64,000 nucleotides of DNA from assembly GCF_002020135.1 (NCBI RefSeq), contig NZ_MPZS01000002.1, forward strand, positions 620,001 to 684,000, written 5' to 3'. This DNA comes from Thioclava marina. Its GTDB lineage: Bacteria > Pseudomonadota > Alphaproteobacteria > Rhodobacterales > Rhodobacteraceae. Below the pieces are notes generated by a model. That model was not told the DNA's origin. It saw only the letters and a list, made by a program, of their open reading frames with translations, and did no database searches. A program made the translations under genes and the position numbers. Shown piece after piece: positions 1-7,224 of this stretch. Position 1 is the first letter of the stretch. Each line of letters begins with the position of its first letter.

Positions 1-237
1 TTCGTGTGTGTGCACATATGATGACCAACTTGGCACATCTGACCGGATGAACTTGAGCGCTTTTTCCTGATCTGAAAGCCAGATGCGCACGCCCCGGCGC
101 CACGCTCCAATCCGCTCCTCAAGCGCTGCATTCCAGAGATCGGCCAGAAGGCAGTGTTTATGCCAAAGAGACGCTGCCTGAGAGCGGCTCGGGTAGATTT
201 TATAAGAAAGGGATCTAATCTCTGACATTGAAGCCAT
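1..237 (-). CDS. tnpB: IS605/IS607-type TnpB (OrfB) transposase-associated protein, N-terminal part, runs off window
   Basis: The minus-strand reading frame is open for 79 codons and continues beyond base 1. Residues about 11-47 read YKIYPSRSQAASLW... then DLWNAALEERIGAWRRG. This resembles the N-terminal helix-turn-helix of IS200/IS605-family OrfB/TnpB proteins, where a 'YP-x-x-x-Q' segment is followed by 'x-x-WNxALE'. TnpB proteins are RNA-guided nucleases encoded in insertion sequences; their RuvC and zinc-finger parts and the omega-RNA end of the gene would lie outside this window. The start is uncertain: ATG at 237, 228 or 267 are all in frame and none has a clear Shine-Dalgarno site. Its GC content is lower than that of neighbouring genes, fitting a mobile origin. 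No TnpA is visible. Whether the gene is intact cannot be judged. Confidence 0.65.
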   Translation of the reverse strand, partial: MASMSEIRSLSYKIYPSRSQAASLWHKHCLLADLWNAALEERIGAWRRGVRIWLSDQEKALKFIRSDVPSWSSYVHTHE

Positions 238-569
238 TATAAAAAAAATCAAAATAAATCGCAACATAAAAATAATAACTCATTAAAATAACACCCACAC
301 CAATCCTCAAGGCCGATTAGAGAAAAACAAAACAAGCGCCACCAGAGACAACACCAAGTCCCAAAATAATAAAACGCTAATCGAAAATCTTTCGGGACCA
401 ATACACTTAAATAATAAATAATTTTTGGAAATTCGTGTGGCGAGGAAACTCACCTTAGCTCATAGCTTTGGTCCAATTGGCCAAGAGTTACGAGGATGCG
501 GCGCACCCAAGAAATCAGCACCGTGCTCACTCAGATGACAAGAGACGAAAGCCGGACCCAAAGTCAAAA
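238..569. other. AT-rich non-coding island upstream of tnpB
   Basis: Bases 238-475 are strikingly rich in A and T (runs of A, AATAATAA-type words), while the rest of the window is roughly 60-65% GC. I find no convincing reading frame in it. It directly abuts the tnpB start, so it is probably the left-end or leader part of the insertion sequence or other acquired DNA. Bases 476-569 return to normal composition; a possible ORF beginning at 496 overlaps the hydrolase gene antisense and is not supported. Confidence 0.5.
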
Positions 570-587
570 TTTGCCGTCTGCGGCAAA
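570..587 (-). terminator. Rho-independent terminator of the hisD operon
   Basis: A perfect 7-bp stem TTTGCCG/CGGCAAA with a 4-base loop is followed, reading on the minus strand, by TTTTG. It lies 58 bases after the stop codon of the nitrilase-superfamily gene and closes the minus-strand operon. Confidence 0.7.
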
Positions 588-645
588 CCAGGCCTCTCCT
601 TCCTTCAACTCCCTTGGTCCTGACGCTTCTCGCCACTCCCGAAAG

Positions 646-1515
646 CTACCAAAGCTTCCTTGCCTGCTCCGCCCAATGTTTGAAAGGCAAAACGGCCCCC
701 TCGGCGCGGCTTCGGGCCACCAGATCGAGATCCACTTTCGCCAACACCCAGCCGGGTGAGTCGAACGCCCCTTCCACCACCACGCCGCTCTCGGGCCAGA
801 GCCCATCGGGCGGCGCGAAGATCGCGGCCGCGCCCCGGTTCTCATCGACTGCCGGGCACCAGAGCGCATCGCCCACGGTCGGCGCCTGCACGGTCACGCA
901 TTGGTTTTCCAGCGCCCGCGCCATCGTCCCGATCCGCACCCGGTTATAGCCCGCGACCGTGTCGGTGCAGGAGGGCACGAGGAGGATCTCCGCCCCGGCT
1001 TCCGCCAGTGCGCGCGCCAGCAGGGGGAATTCGCTGTCGTAGCAGATCGTGACGCCGATCTTGCCAAGCGCGGTGTCGAACAGCACCAGCCCCTCGCCCG
1101 CATCGACATGCCAGATCTCGCGCTCGAAACGGGTCATGATCGCCTTGTCCTGATGCCCGATCAGCCCGCCGGGGCCAAAGAGGCTCGCCCGGTTCACGCG
1201 CTTGGCGCCCTCGATCACCGGGCCCGAGGGCGCAAGGATATGCACTCCATGTCGCGCCGCGAGACGCGCGAAGAGCGCCTCCATCTCCCCGCGCACCCCC
1301 GCGACATGGGTCAGCGAGGCTTCCAGGTCGGCGGCAACCTCCGCGCCACCAAGGCTCGCCAGCTCCATCGCCCCGTATTCGGGAAAGACCAGAAGCTGCG
1401 CACCCTGCCCTACGGCCCCCGCCACCCAGGCCGAAACCTTCGCTGCATAGCCCGCCCAATCCTCGAACCAGTCGAGAGGATAGGCCGCCGCGGCAATCGT
1501 GACCTCGCGGCTCAC
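646..1515 (-). CDS. Carbon-nitrogen hydrolase family protein (nitrilase superfamily amidase)
   Basis: A 289-residue cytoplasmic enzyme of the nitrilase superfamily, which hydrolyses amide or nitrile C-N bonds through a Glu-Lys-Cys triad. All three residues are visible: Glu46 in LLVFPEYGAM, Lys124 in GHQDKAIM, and Cys158 in GVTICYDSEFP. Length is normal for the family. The longer open frame reaches 1578, but the GTG at 1515 overlaps the TGA of the upstream acetyltransferase gene (GTGA), the usual translational-coupling arrangement, so I chose it. It is the last gene of the hisD operon. The substrate cannot be told; omega-amidase-like, N-carbamoyl-amine or other small amides are all possible. 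Confidence 0.88.
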   Translation of the reverse strand: MSREVTIAAAAYPLDWFEDWAGYAAKVSAWVAGAVGQGAQLLVFPEYGAMELASLGGAEVAADLEASLTHVAGVRGEMEALFARLAARHGVHILAPSGPVIEGAKRVNRASLFGPGGLIGHQDKAIMTRFEREIWHVDAGEGLVLFDTALGKIGVTICYDSEFPLLARALAEAGAEILLVPSCTDTVAGYNRVRIGTMARALENQCVTVQAPTVGDALWCPAVDENRGAAAIFAPPDGLWPESGVVVEGAFDSPGWVLAKVDLDLVARSRAEGAVLPFKHWAEQARKLW

Positions 1516-2093
1516 AGCTTGCGCCTCCAGAATTGCAGCGCCTTCTCGGTCTGGTGTTCGTCCCCTAGATCGGTCCATTTGAACCGCGCGATCACGCCCT
1601 CCATCGGCGCATAGCCGCGCTTGCGCCAGAACGTATCGAGCGGGCGGTAATCGGCGGGCTTCAAGGGATGATCGTCGGGCCGGATTACCGAGCAGAAAAC
1701 CGAATGGCTCCGCCCCAGCTCGCGTGCATGGGCCTCGCGGTGATCGAAGAAAGCATGGCCCACTCCCTGCCCGCGATATTCCGGCAGCAGAACCGACTCG
1801 GCGCAGTAGAACACGTCTTCCAGCTTCAACCCCGTGCCCGCGAAGGGCGCTGCGAAATCATCGGCGTGATCTTCCAACGGCGTGCCCGTCGCCGCCCCCA
1901 CCAGTCGGCGCCCGTCGAACGCGCCGACAACGACGGCGGCCTCAGACTCCCGGTAACTCTGGATATAGCGCCGCTCATAGTCCAGCGAGCCGTCATAGAT
2001 ATAGGGCCAGTCCCGAAACACCGCGATCCGCAGCCGAGCCACATCCTCAAGCGCGGCGTCGAGCGCCTCGCCGGTCAGCCGACGGACCTCCAT
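1512..2093 (-). CDS. GNAT-family N-acetyltransferase
   Basis: A 193-residue GCN5-related acetyltransferase that would use acetyl-CoA to acetylate an amine. The acetyl-CoA pyrophosphate-binding signature is seen as LPEYRGQGVGHAFF (R/Q-x-x-G-x-G/A), preceded by the strand AESVLL. A conserved-looking C-terminal part (LDTFWRKRGYAPMEGV) matches the GNAT 'x-FY-x-x-x-GF' region, with W in place of Y. The start ATG at 2093 overlaps the upstream TGA (TGATG); a GTG at 2096 is an alternative. Sits fifth in the hisD operon. Acceptor substrate unknown. Confidence 0.85.
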   Translation of the reverse strand: MEVRRLTGEALDAALEDVARLRIAVFRDWPYIYDGSLDYERRYIQSYRESEAAVVVGAFDGRRLVGAATGTPLEDHADDFAAPFAGTGLKLEDVFYCAESVLLPEYRGQGVGHAFFDHREAHARELGRSHSVFCSVIRPDDHPLKPADYRPLDTFWRKRGYAPMEGVIARFKWTDLGDEHQTEKALQFWRRKL

Positions 2094-2500
2094 CACGAGA
2101 CCTGCGCGATCCAGTCGGCGAGGTTGTAATAGGTGACCACCCGCGTGATCTTGCCCTCATCGAGCGAGAAGAACGCCCCTGCCGGCAACACGTAGGATTG
2201 CCCGCGCGCCTCGGGCAGCCCGTCATCGGTCTCCAGATAAACACCGTTGACGATGAACTCGGCAGCGCCGCGCGTGCCCGCGTCATTGGCCATGATCACC
2301 ATGTCGGTCAGCTGCTCGCGATAGCAGCGGCTCATATGCTTGTTGAACGCACGGAACGCCTCGACCCCGTGACGGATCTTGCCCTCGTTCACATGATGAG
2401 CAAAGGGATCGCCCAGCAGCGCCTCCATCCCCGCGGTGTCGCCCGCGTTGAAAGCGTCATAGTAACGCGTGATCGTGTCGAGAGCGCGGGCGCGTGGCAT
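2093..2500 (-). CDS. SnoaL/NTF2-like (ketosteroid-isomerase-type) protein
   Basis: A 135-residue protein of the NTF2-like alpha+beta cone fold. The opening ITRYYDAFNAGDTAGMEALL is characteristic of SnoaL-like and ketosteroid-isomerase-related proteins, followed by HHVNEGKIRHG and a C-terminal strand pair with FFSLDEGKITRVVTYYNLADW. Members bind small hydrophobic molecules or act as isomerases, cyclases or dehydratases; no specific reaction can be assigned. The ATG at 2500 has an AAGGAG site 7 bases upstream, so this start is preferred over the longer frame to 2590, which would overlap the upstream gene. Four bases separate it from the phosphatase gene. Confidence 0.85.
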   Translation of the reverse strand: MPRARALDTITRYYDAFNAGDTAGMEALLGDPFAHHVNEGKIRHGVEAFRAFNKHMSRCYREQLTDMVIMANDAGTRGAAEFIVNGVYLETDDGLPEARGQSYVLPAGAFFSLDEGKITRVVTYYNLADWIAQVS

Positions 2501-2504
2501 GGGC

Positions 2505-2957
2505 TTACTCCTTGGGGGGGCCAAAGCGGTTGATGATATGGCGGCGGATCTGATCGCGCGTGTCGCGATAGGCGGCAAGCTTGGCCTCACGCGTCTCGCC
2601 GATGCCGGTCGGATCGAGGATCGGCCAGTATTCCACCTCGAGATGGAAGAACCGGGTCAGTTCCAGCGCCTGACGCTGCGAGGCGGGCGAAAGCGCGATC
2701 ACCAGGTCGAAAGCCGAGAGATCATCGCCCCATTCCTGCAACTCCTGGAAGGTGCGGGCCCGGTGCCGCTCAAGGTTGACCCCGATCTCGGCCATCACGG
2801 CGATGGTGAACCCGTCGATCTCCAGATCGGATTTCACACCGACCGACTGCACATAACAGTCGGTGCCGTAGAATTTCTTCATCATCCCCTCGGCCATGGG
2901 GGAACGCGTGGAATTGTGATCGCACGCGAACAGAACCGAGTTGGGAAGTTCGCCCAT
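2505..2957 (-). CDS. Low-molecular-weight protein tyrosine phosphatase / arsenate-reductase-like protein
   Basis: A 150-residue protein with the LMW-PTP active-site loop C-x5-R-S near the N terminus (Cys12, Arg18, in FACDHNSTRS) and the general-acid Asp in PILDPTG (Asp115). These define the LMW phosphotyrosine phosphatase / thioredoxin-coupled arsenate-reductase fold. The second and third Cys needed for ArsC-type arsenate reduction are not obvious, so a phosphatase is more likely. It lies 5 bases after UPF0262 and is cotranscribed with hisD, an arrangement I recall from Rhodobacterales; the physiological substrate is unknown. Confidence 0.85.
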   Translation of the reverse strand: MGELPNSVLFACDHNSTRSPMAEGMMKKFYGTDCYVQSVGVKSDLEIDGFTIAVMAEIGVNLERHRARTFQELQEWGDDLSAFDLVIALSPASQRQALELTRFFHLEVEYWPILDPTGIGETREAKLAAYRDTRDQIRRHIINRFGPPKE

Positions 2958-2962
2958 TGCGC

Positions 2963-3439
2963 TTACCTCGGAGCAAGCACTGCGACGAGAGTGAAGAGGC
3001 GGCGCGCCGTGTCGATGTCGATCTCGGCCTTGCCTTCGAGGCGTTCCTGCAGAATGCGCGCACCTTCGTTATGGATACCGCGCCGCGCCATGTCGATCGC
3101 CTCGATCTGGCTCGGCGGAAGTTTCTTCACCGCCTCGAAATAGCTCTCGCAGATCTGGAAGTAATCCTTCACCGCCTGCCGAAACGGACCGAAGGACAGA
3201 TGGAACTCCGCGACCTTCGCGCCGCTCTCGGTCTGCGTATCGAAGACCAGCCGCCGGTCGCGCACACCCAGCGTCAGGGCAAACGGCCCTTCGGGCGCAG
3301 GCTGACCGTCCCGGCCCGGAATGTTGAAACTGTTATCTTCCAGCAGGTCGTAGATCGCGACCTTGCGCTCCTGTTCGATCTCGGGCGAGGGCGCGGGAAT
3401 GCCCCCAGTATCGAGCTGGATATGAGAAATCCGGGCCAT
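2963..3439 (-). CDS. UPF0262 family protein
   Basis: A 158-residue cytoplasmic protein recognised as UPF0262. Hallmarks are an N-terminal ISHIQLD, the stretch YDLLEDNSFNIPG, LSFGPFRQAVKDYFQICESYFEA, and AIDMARRGIHNEGA near the C terminus. The family is conserved in alphaproteobacteria and often encoded beside hisD, but has no established function. The ATG at 3439 shares its A with the hisD stop (TGATG); the GTG one codon upstream is an alternative start. Confidence 0.88.
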   Translation of the reverse strand: MARISHIQLDTGGIPAPSPEIEQERKVAIYDLLEDNSFNIPGRDGQPAPEGPFALTLGVRDRRLVFDTQTESGAKVAEFHLSFGPFRQAVKDYFQICESYFEAVKKLPPSQIEAIDMARRGIHNEGARILQERLEGKAEIDIDTARRLFTLVAVLAPR

Positions 3440-4752
3440 CACTGCCCTCCTTCGTCATTGAGCGCATCGAGCCGCGCGCGGACCGACAGCCCATGCGCCT
3501 CGAGGCTTTCCGATTTCGCCAGCACCTCCGCCGAGGGACCAATCGCCTTCAGCGCGCCGGGCGTCATCTTCGCCAGCGTCGTGCGCTTGACGAAATCCAT
3601 CACCGAGAGCCCCGAGGAGAACCGCGCCGAGCGCGCCGTGGGCAGGACGTGGTTCGGCCCGCCGATATAATCGCCGATCGCCTCGGGCGTGTAGGCGCCC
3701 AGGAAGATCGCGCCGGCATGGGTGATCGCCTCCGCCAGCCAATCGGGATCGGCCACGCAAAGCTCCAGATGCTCAGGTGCGACCCGGTTCGACAGCTCGG
3801 CGGCTTCCATCAGGTCGCGCGCCACGATCACCGCGCCGAAATCGCGCCAGCTCGCGCCTGCGATCGCACGACGCTCCAGCGTCTCGAGCCGTTTCTCGAC
3901 CGCCGCCACGACCGCCTTGCCGAAGGCCTCATCGGTAGTGATCAGGATCGCCTGCGCGCTCTCGTCATGTTCCGCCTGGCTCATCAGGTCGAGCGCGATC
4001 CAGTCCGGATCGCCCGTGCCATCCGCGATCACGAGGATCTCCGAGGGCCCCGCGATCATGTCGATACCGACGCGCCCGAAAACGCGCCGCTTGGCGGCGG
4101 CGACAAAAGCGTTGCCCGGCCCGGTGATCTTGTCGACGGGCGTGATCGTCTCGGTCCCGTAGGCCAGCGCCGCGATCGCCTGCGCGCCGCCCACCCGGTA
4201 GACCGTATCGACGCCCGACAGTTGCGCGGCCAGCAACACCAGCGGATTGACCGCCCCGCCCGGGGTCGGACAGGCGACCACCAACCGCTCCACGCCTGCG
4301 ACCTTCGCCGGGATTGCATTCATCAGCACCGAAGAGGGATAGCTCGCGAGGCCACCGGGCACATAAAGCCCCGCCGCCGAGACCGGCCCCCAGCGCCAGC
4401 CAAGCTCCGCCCCGCTCGCGTCGATCCAGCGTGCGTCATGCGGCATCTGACGCTCGTGATAGGCGCGGATGCGTTCGGCCGCGAGTTCCAGCGCCGCGCG
4501 CTCTTCGGCGGGCACCTTGGCCACTTCCGCCGCGATCTCTTCGGGCGAGAAGGCCAGCGTCTCGGGCGTCAGCTCCAACCGGTCGAATTTGGCGGTCAGT
4601 TCGATCAGCGCCGCGTCGCCGCGCGCGCGGATATCCGCGATGATCCCGGCCACGACCGCATCCACATCGGGGCTGTCCTCGCGCTTCATACCCAGAAGCT
4701 CGACAAATCGGGCCTCGAACCCATCCTCGCGCGTGTCAAGAAAATGCGGCAT
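3439..4752 (-). CDS. hisD: Histidinol dehydrogenase
   Basis: A 437-residue enzyme catalysing the last two steps of histidine synthesis, L-histidinol to L-histidine with two NAD+, using one zinc per subunit. Clear family segments are GGLASYPSSVLMNAIPAKVAG, DKITGPGNAFVAAAKR and the zinc-site regions: Gln and His in MSQAEHDESAQ, His in VAPEHLEL, and Asp in GDYIGGPNHVLPT. Length is normal. It heads a six-gene overlapping operon (UPF0262, phosphatase, SnoaL-like, GNAT, hydrolase) in which no other his gene is present. Confidence 0.97.
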   Translation of the reverse strand: MPHFLDTREDGFEARFVELLGMKREDSPDVDAVVAGIIADIRARGDAALIELTAKFDRLELTPETLAFSPEEIAAEVAKVPAEERAALELAAERIRAYHERQMPHDARWIDASGAELGWRWGPVSAAGLYVPGGLASYPSSVLMNAIPAKVAGVERLVVACPTPGGAVNPLVLLAAQLSGVDTVYRVGGAQAIAALAYGTETITPVDKITGPGNAFVAAAKRRVFGRVGIDMIAGPSEILVIADGTGDPDWIALDLMSQAEHDESAQAILITTDEAFGKAVVAAVEKRLETLERRAIAGASWRDFGAVIVARDLMEAAELSNRVAPEHLELCVADPDWLAEAITHAGAIFLGAYTPEAIGDYIGGPNHVLPTARSARFSSGLSVMDFVKRTTLAKMTPGALKAIGPSAEVLAKSESLEAHGLSVRARLDALNDEGGQ

Positions 4753-4833
4753 CGACAGTCTCCTATTCCGCCTTTCGGATTAGAGGCTCCGCGAGCCCCC
4801 CGCAAGCGCCGCCCCTGCCGATGAAGACATTTC

Positions 4834-4868
4834 CGCTTCGCCTTGGTGAAAATATCCCCGCCGGAGGC
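4834..4868. repeat. Rhodobacterales-type intergenic element (CCTCCGGCGGGGATATTTT)
   Basis: Read on the minus strand, the spacer between DUF2948 and hisD contains GCCTCCGGCGGGGATATTTT followed by CACCAAGGCGAAGCGG. I recall closely similar strings (CCTCCGGCGGGGATATTT plus a CCAAGA..GAAG tail) as frequent intergenic sequences of Rhodobacterales genomes. Only one copy is noticed here. Function unknown. Confidence 0.5.
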
Positions 4869-4890
4869 ATCCCCGGCCGCAAAGCGCGGC

Positions 4891-5370
4891 TCAGTCGGGA
4901 TGATGCGGCGCGTGTCCCGAGGGCGCGCGATAAGGCCGCTCCACGTCGCGCAGATCGACATCGAGGCATTCGACATCTGCCGCCAAGGCGCCATCTCCGG
5001 CCAGCGTCAGGGTGACACGCCCCGCCCCGTCGTCTTTCTCCTCGAAAGAGATATCAAGGATCGACAGCACCACATCGCGATCCGAGCGATCGATTCCCAT
5101 GCTCGCGACATGGGTCACGTCCGACAGCACCAGAAGCGCGCGCACCCGTTCGTAAGGGCGTTTCTCGGCCTCTGCCGCCGTCTTGTCTTCCCAGCGGAAG
5201 CGGTTGATCAGCAGCGCCAGCCTGCGGGCCTTGGCCTCCCAGGCGATCTCGGTGATGGGCAGGATCGCGTCCTGTACCAGCGCGGCGATCACCGCGAGGT
5301 CTTCCTTGGTCTCGGCGCGCAGCGCAATCGCGCCTTCGCCACCATCTTCGAATTTCGCGTCACGGGTCAT
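4891..5370 (-). CDS. DUF2948 family protein
   Basis: A 159-residue cytoplasmic protein. The pattern LRAETKEDLAVIAALVQDA, WEAKARRLALLINRFRWED, RVRALLVLSDV and a C-terminal LAGDGALAADVECLDVDLRDV matches DUF2948, a family of unknown function that in Rhodobacterales commonly sits between murA and hisD, as here. The final HAPHHPD is a His/Pro-rich tail. It is 51 bases downstream of murA and probably cotranscribed. Confidence 0.85.
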   Translation of the reverse strand: MTRDAKFEDGGEGAIALRAETKEDLAVIAALVQDAILPITEIAWEAKARRLALLINRFRWEDKTAAEAEKRPYERVRALLVLSDVTHVASMGIDRSDRDVVLSILDISFEEKDDGAGRVTLTLAGDGALAADVECLDVDLRDVERPYRAPSGHAPHHPD

Positions 5371-5421
5371 GGGCCACCTCTGCTACTCGATATGGGAAGA
5401 CCGGGCGCGATTGCCAGTCAA

Positions 5422-6690
5422 TCAGCTTGCTTTCACGCGCTCGATATGGGCACCGACGCCCTTGAGCTTCTCCTCGACCCGCTCATAGCCGCGATCGAGG
5501 TGATAGACGCGGCTGACCACCGTTTCGCCCTCGGCTGCGAGCCCTGCGAGAATCAGCGACACGGAGGCGCGCAGATCGGTCGCCATGACCGGCGCGCCTT
5601 TCAGCTTCTCGACGCCGTGCACGGTCGCGTGCCCGCCATGCACCTCGATATTCGCACCCATCCGCATCAGCTCGGGCGCATGCATGAAGCGATTCTCGAA
5701 GATCTTCTCCTCAAGAACCGACGTCCCCTCGGCGGTGCACAGAAGCGCCATCATCTGCGCCTGCAAGTCGGTCGGGAAGCCGGGGAAGGGTTCGGTCACC
5801 ACGTCGACCGCGCGGATGCGGCCATTCTTGCGGCTCACCTTGACGCCCGTATGGGTCTGCTCGACCGAGACACCGGCGGCGTCGAGCTTCTCGCAGAAGC
5901 TCTCGATCAGGTCGATCCGTCCGCCCAGACACTCCACCTCGCCGCCGCAGATCGCGGGTGCAAGCATATAGGTGCCCAGCTCGATCCGGTCCGCGACGAC
6001 CGGGTGCGTCGCACCATGGAGCCGGTCCACGCCCTCGATCACGATCTCCGAGGTGCCGTCGCCCTCGATCTGCGCCCCCATCGCGCGCAGGCATTTCGCG
6101 AGATCCACAATCTCCGGCTCGCGTGCGGCATTCTTCAGCACCGAGGTGCCCTTCGCCAGCGACGCCGCCATCAGGAAGTTCTCGGTCGCACCGACAGAGG
6201 CGAAACGCAACTCATGGACGGCGCCTTTCAGCCCGCCCTTCGCCTCGGCATGAAGATAGCCGTCCTTCAGCTCGATCTCCGCACCGAGCGCCGAGAGCGC
6301 ATCGACATGAATATCCATCGGGCGCGCGCCGATCGCGCAGCCGCCGGGCAGCGACACGACCGCATGGCCCAGACGCGCCAGCAGAGGGCCAAGCACCAGA
6401 TTCGACGCCCGCATCTTCCGCACGATGTCGTAATCGGCGACCGGGTTGATCTCGCCATGGCACGAGGTCGCCAGAACCTTGCCGTCCTGCAGCGCCGTCA
6501 CCTCGGCCCCGAGAGAGGCCAGAAGCTCGGTCATCGTGCGAATGTCAGAGAGGCGCGGCGCATTGGTCAGCGTCAGCGGCTCGTCGCTCAGAAGCGTCGC
6601 CGGCATCAGTGCCAGACAGGCGTTCTTCGCACCCGCGATCGGGATTTGCCCGGAAAGCGGCCCGTTGCCGCGCACGACGATGCTATCCAT
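5422..6690 (-). CDS. murA: UDP-N-acetylglucosamine 1-carboxyvinyltransferase
   Basis: A 422-residue enzyme catalysing the first committed step of peptidoglycan synthesis: enolpyruvyl transfer from PEP to UDP-GlcNAc. Lys22 in PIAGAKNA and the catalytic, fosfomycin-target Cys118 in [11 protein letters not shown] are present. The two-domain alpha/beta repeat extends to the normal C terminus ([19 protein letters not shown]). It starts one base after the stop of the small basic protein upstream, so the two are probably cotranscribed. Confidence 0.97.
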   Translation of the reverse strand: MDSIVVRGNGPLSGQIPIAGAKNACLALMPATLLSDEPLTLTNAPRLSDIRTMTELLASLGAEVTALQDGKVLATSCHGEINPVADYDIVRKMRASNLVLGPLLARLGHAVVSLPGGCAIGARPMDIHVDALSALGAEIELKDGYLHAEAKGGLKGAVHELRFASVGATENFLMAASLAKGTSVLKNAAREPEIVDLAKCLRAMGAQIEGDGTSEIVIEGVDRLHGATHPVVADRIELGTYMLAPAICGGEVECLGGRIDLIESFCEKLDAAGVSVEQTHTGVKVSRKNGRIRAVDVVTEPFPGFPTDLQAQMMALLCTAEGTSVLEEKIFENRFMHAPELMRMGANIEVHGGHATVHGVEKLKGAPVMATDLRASVSLILAGLAAEGETVVSRVYHLDRGYERVEEKLKGVGAHIERVKAS

Positions 6691-6691
6691 C

Positions 6692-6862
6692 TCAACTGCC
6701 CTCGTTCTCGTTATCCTTGGGCGCGGAGCTGGCGGATTTGCGCGCGCGCGCCTGTGCCTTGCGCCGGTGCAAATTCGCCCGTAGCGCTTCGGCGCGGCGT
6801 TCCTCGCGGCTCATCTGCGCCTCGCGGGACTTGCCCGATCCGTCTTTGTCTTCGCCCGTCAT
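6692..6862 (-). CDS. Small highly charged protein encoded immediately before murA
   Basis: A 56-residue, Arg/Lys/Glu-rich protein (core [18 protein letters not shown] then KAQARAR) with an acidic C-terminal tail, probably helical. The frame is open upstream to 7039, but that part would overlap the tRNA gene antisense; the ATG at 6862 with GGGGCG upstream is the likely start. The stop is one base before murA, indicating a shared mRNA. I recall similar short proteins before murA in Rhodobacteraceae but know no function. Confidence 0.65.
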   Translation of the reverse strand: MTGEDKDGSGKSREAQMSREERRAEALRANLHRRKAQARARKSASSAPKDNENEGS

Positions 6863-6982
6863 GGCGCCCCGTTTAACGCGACCTGCAAATCCTGTCGAGA
6901 GAGAGCAAGATTTACCCTTGCACCCCTCGGCGATTGCGTCTAAATCCCCGCCCACGGTCGAAGCGACGGACCGAAAACCGGC

Positions 6983-7057
<75 letters not shown>

Positions 7058-7173
7058 CTTCCCCCCTCAAAGAAGTCACCCGCGATTCGTTGTCGAAGTG
7101 CTTGCGCCTTGCGCAGCGCGGCCGGGCCTCTGCCGCCCTGCGCCCGTGGTCCTCTCGGCTTTGCATCGACAAA

Positions 7174-7201
7174 GAAAGGGCCACCTCTCGGCAGCCCTTT
7201 C
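7174..7201 (-). terminator. Rho-independent terminator of the TPS operon
   Basis: An 8-bp perfect stem GAAAGGGC/GCCCTTTC with a 12-base loop is followed on the minus strand by TTTGTCG. It lies 23 bases after the tpsA stop codon. The remaining bases 7058-7173 show nothing else recognisable. Confidence 0.7.
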
Positions 7202-7224
7202 CCTGTTTCGCTCTTTGGCAACGC

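Noticed and set aside
432-450. Repeat of TTCGTGTG at 1 and 432 as insertion-sequence ends
   Set aside because: Only eight bases match and the first copy is inside the tnpB coding sequence; likely chance.
496-759. Plus-strand frame of 87 codons near the left end
   Set aside because: Overlaps the terminator and 3' end of the nitrilase-superfamily gene antisense; no ribosome-binding site or family signal.
4843-6876. Plus-strand frame of 677 codons
   Set aside because: Antisense shadow of murA and DUF2948.
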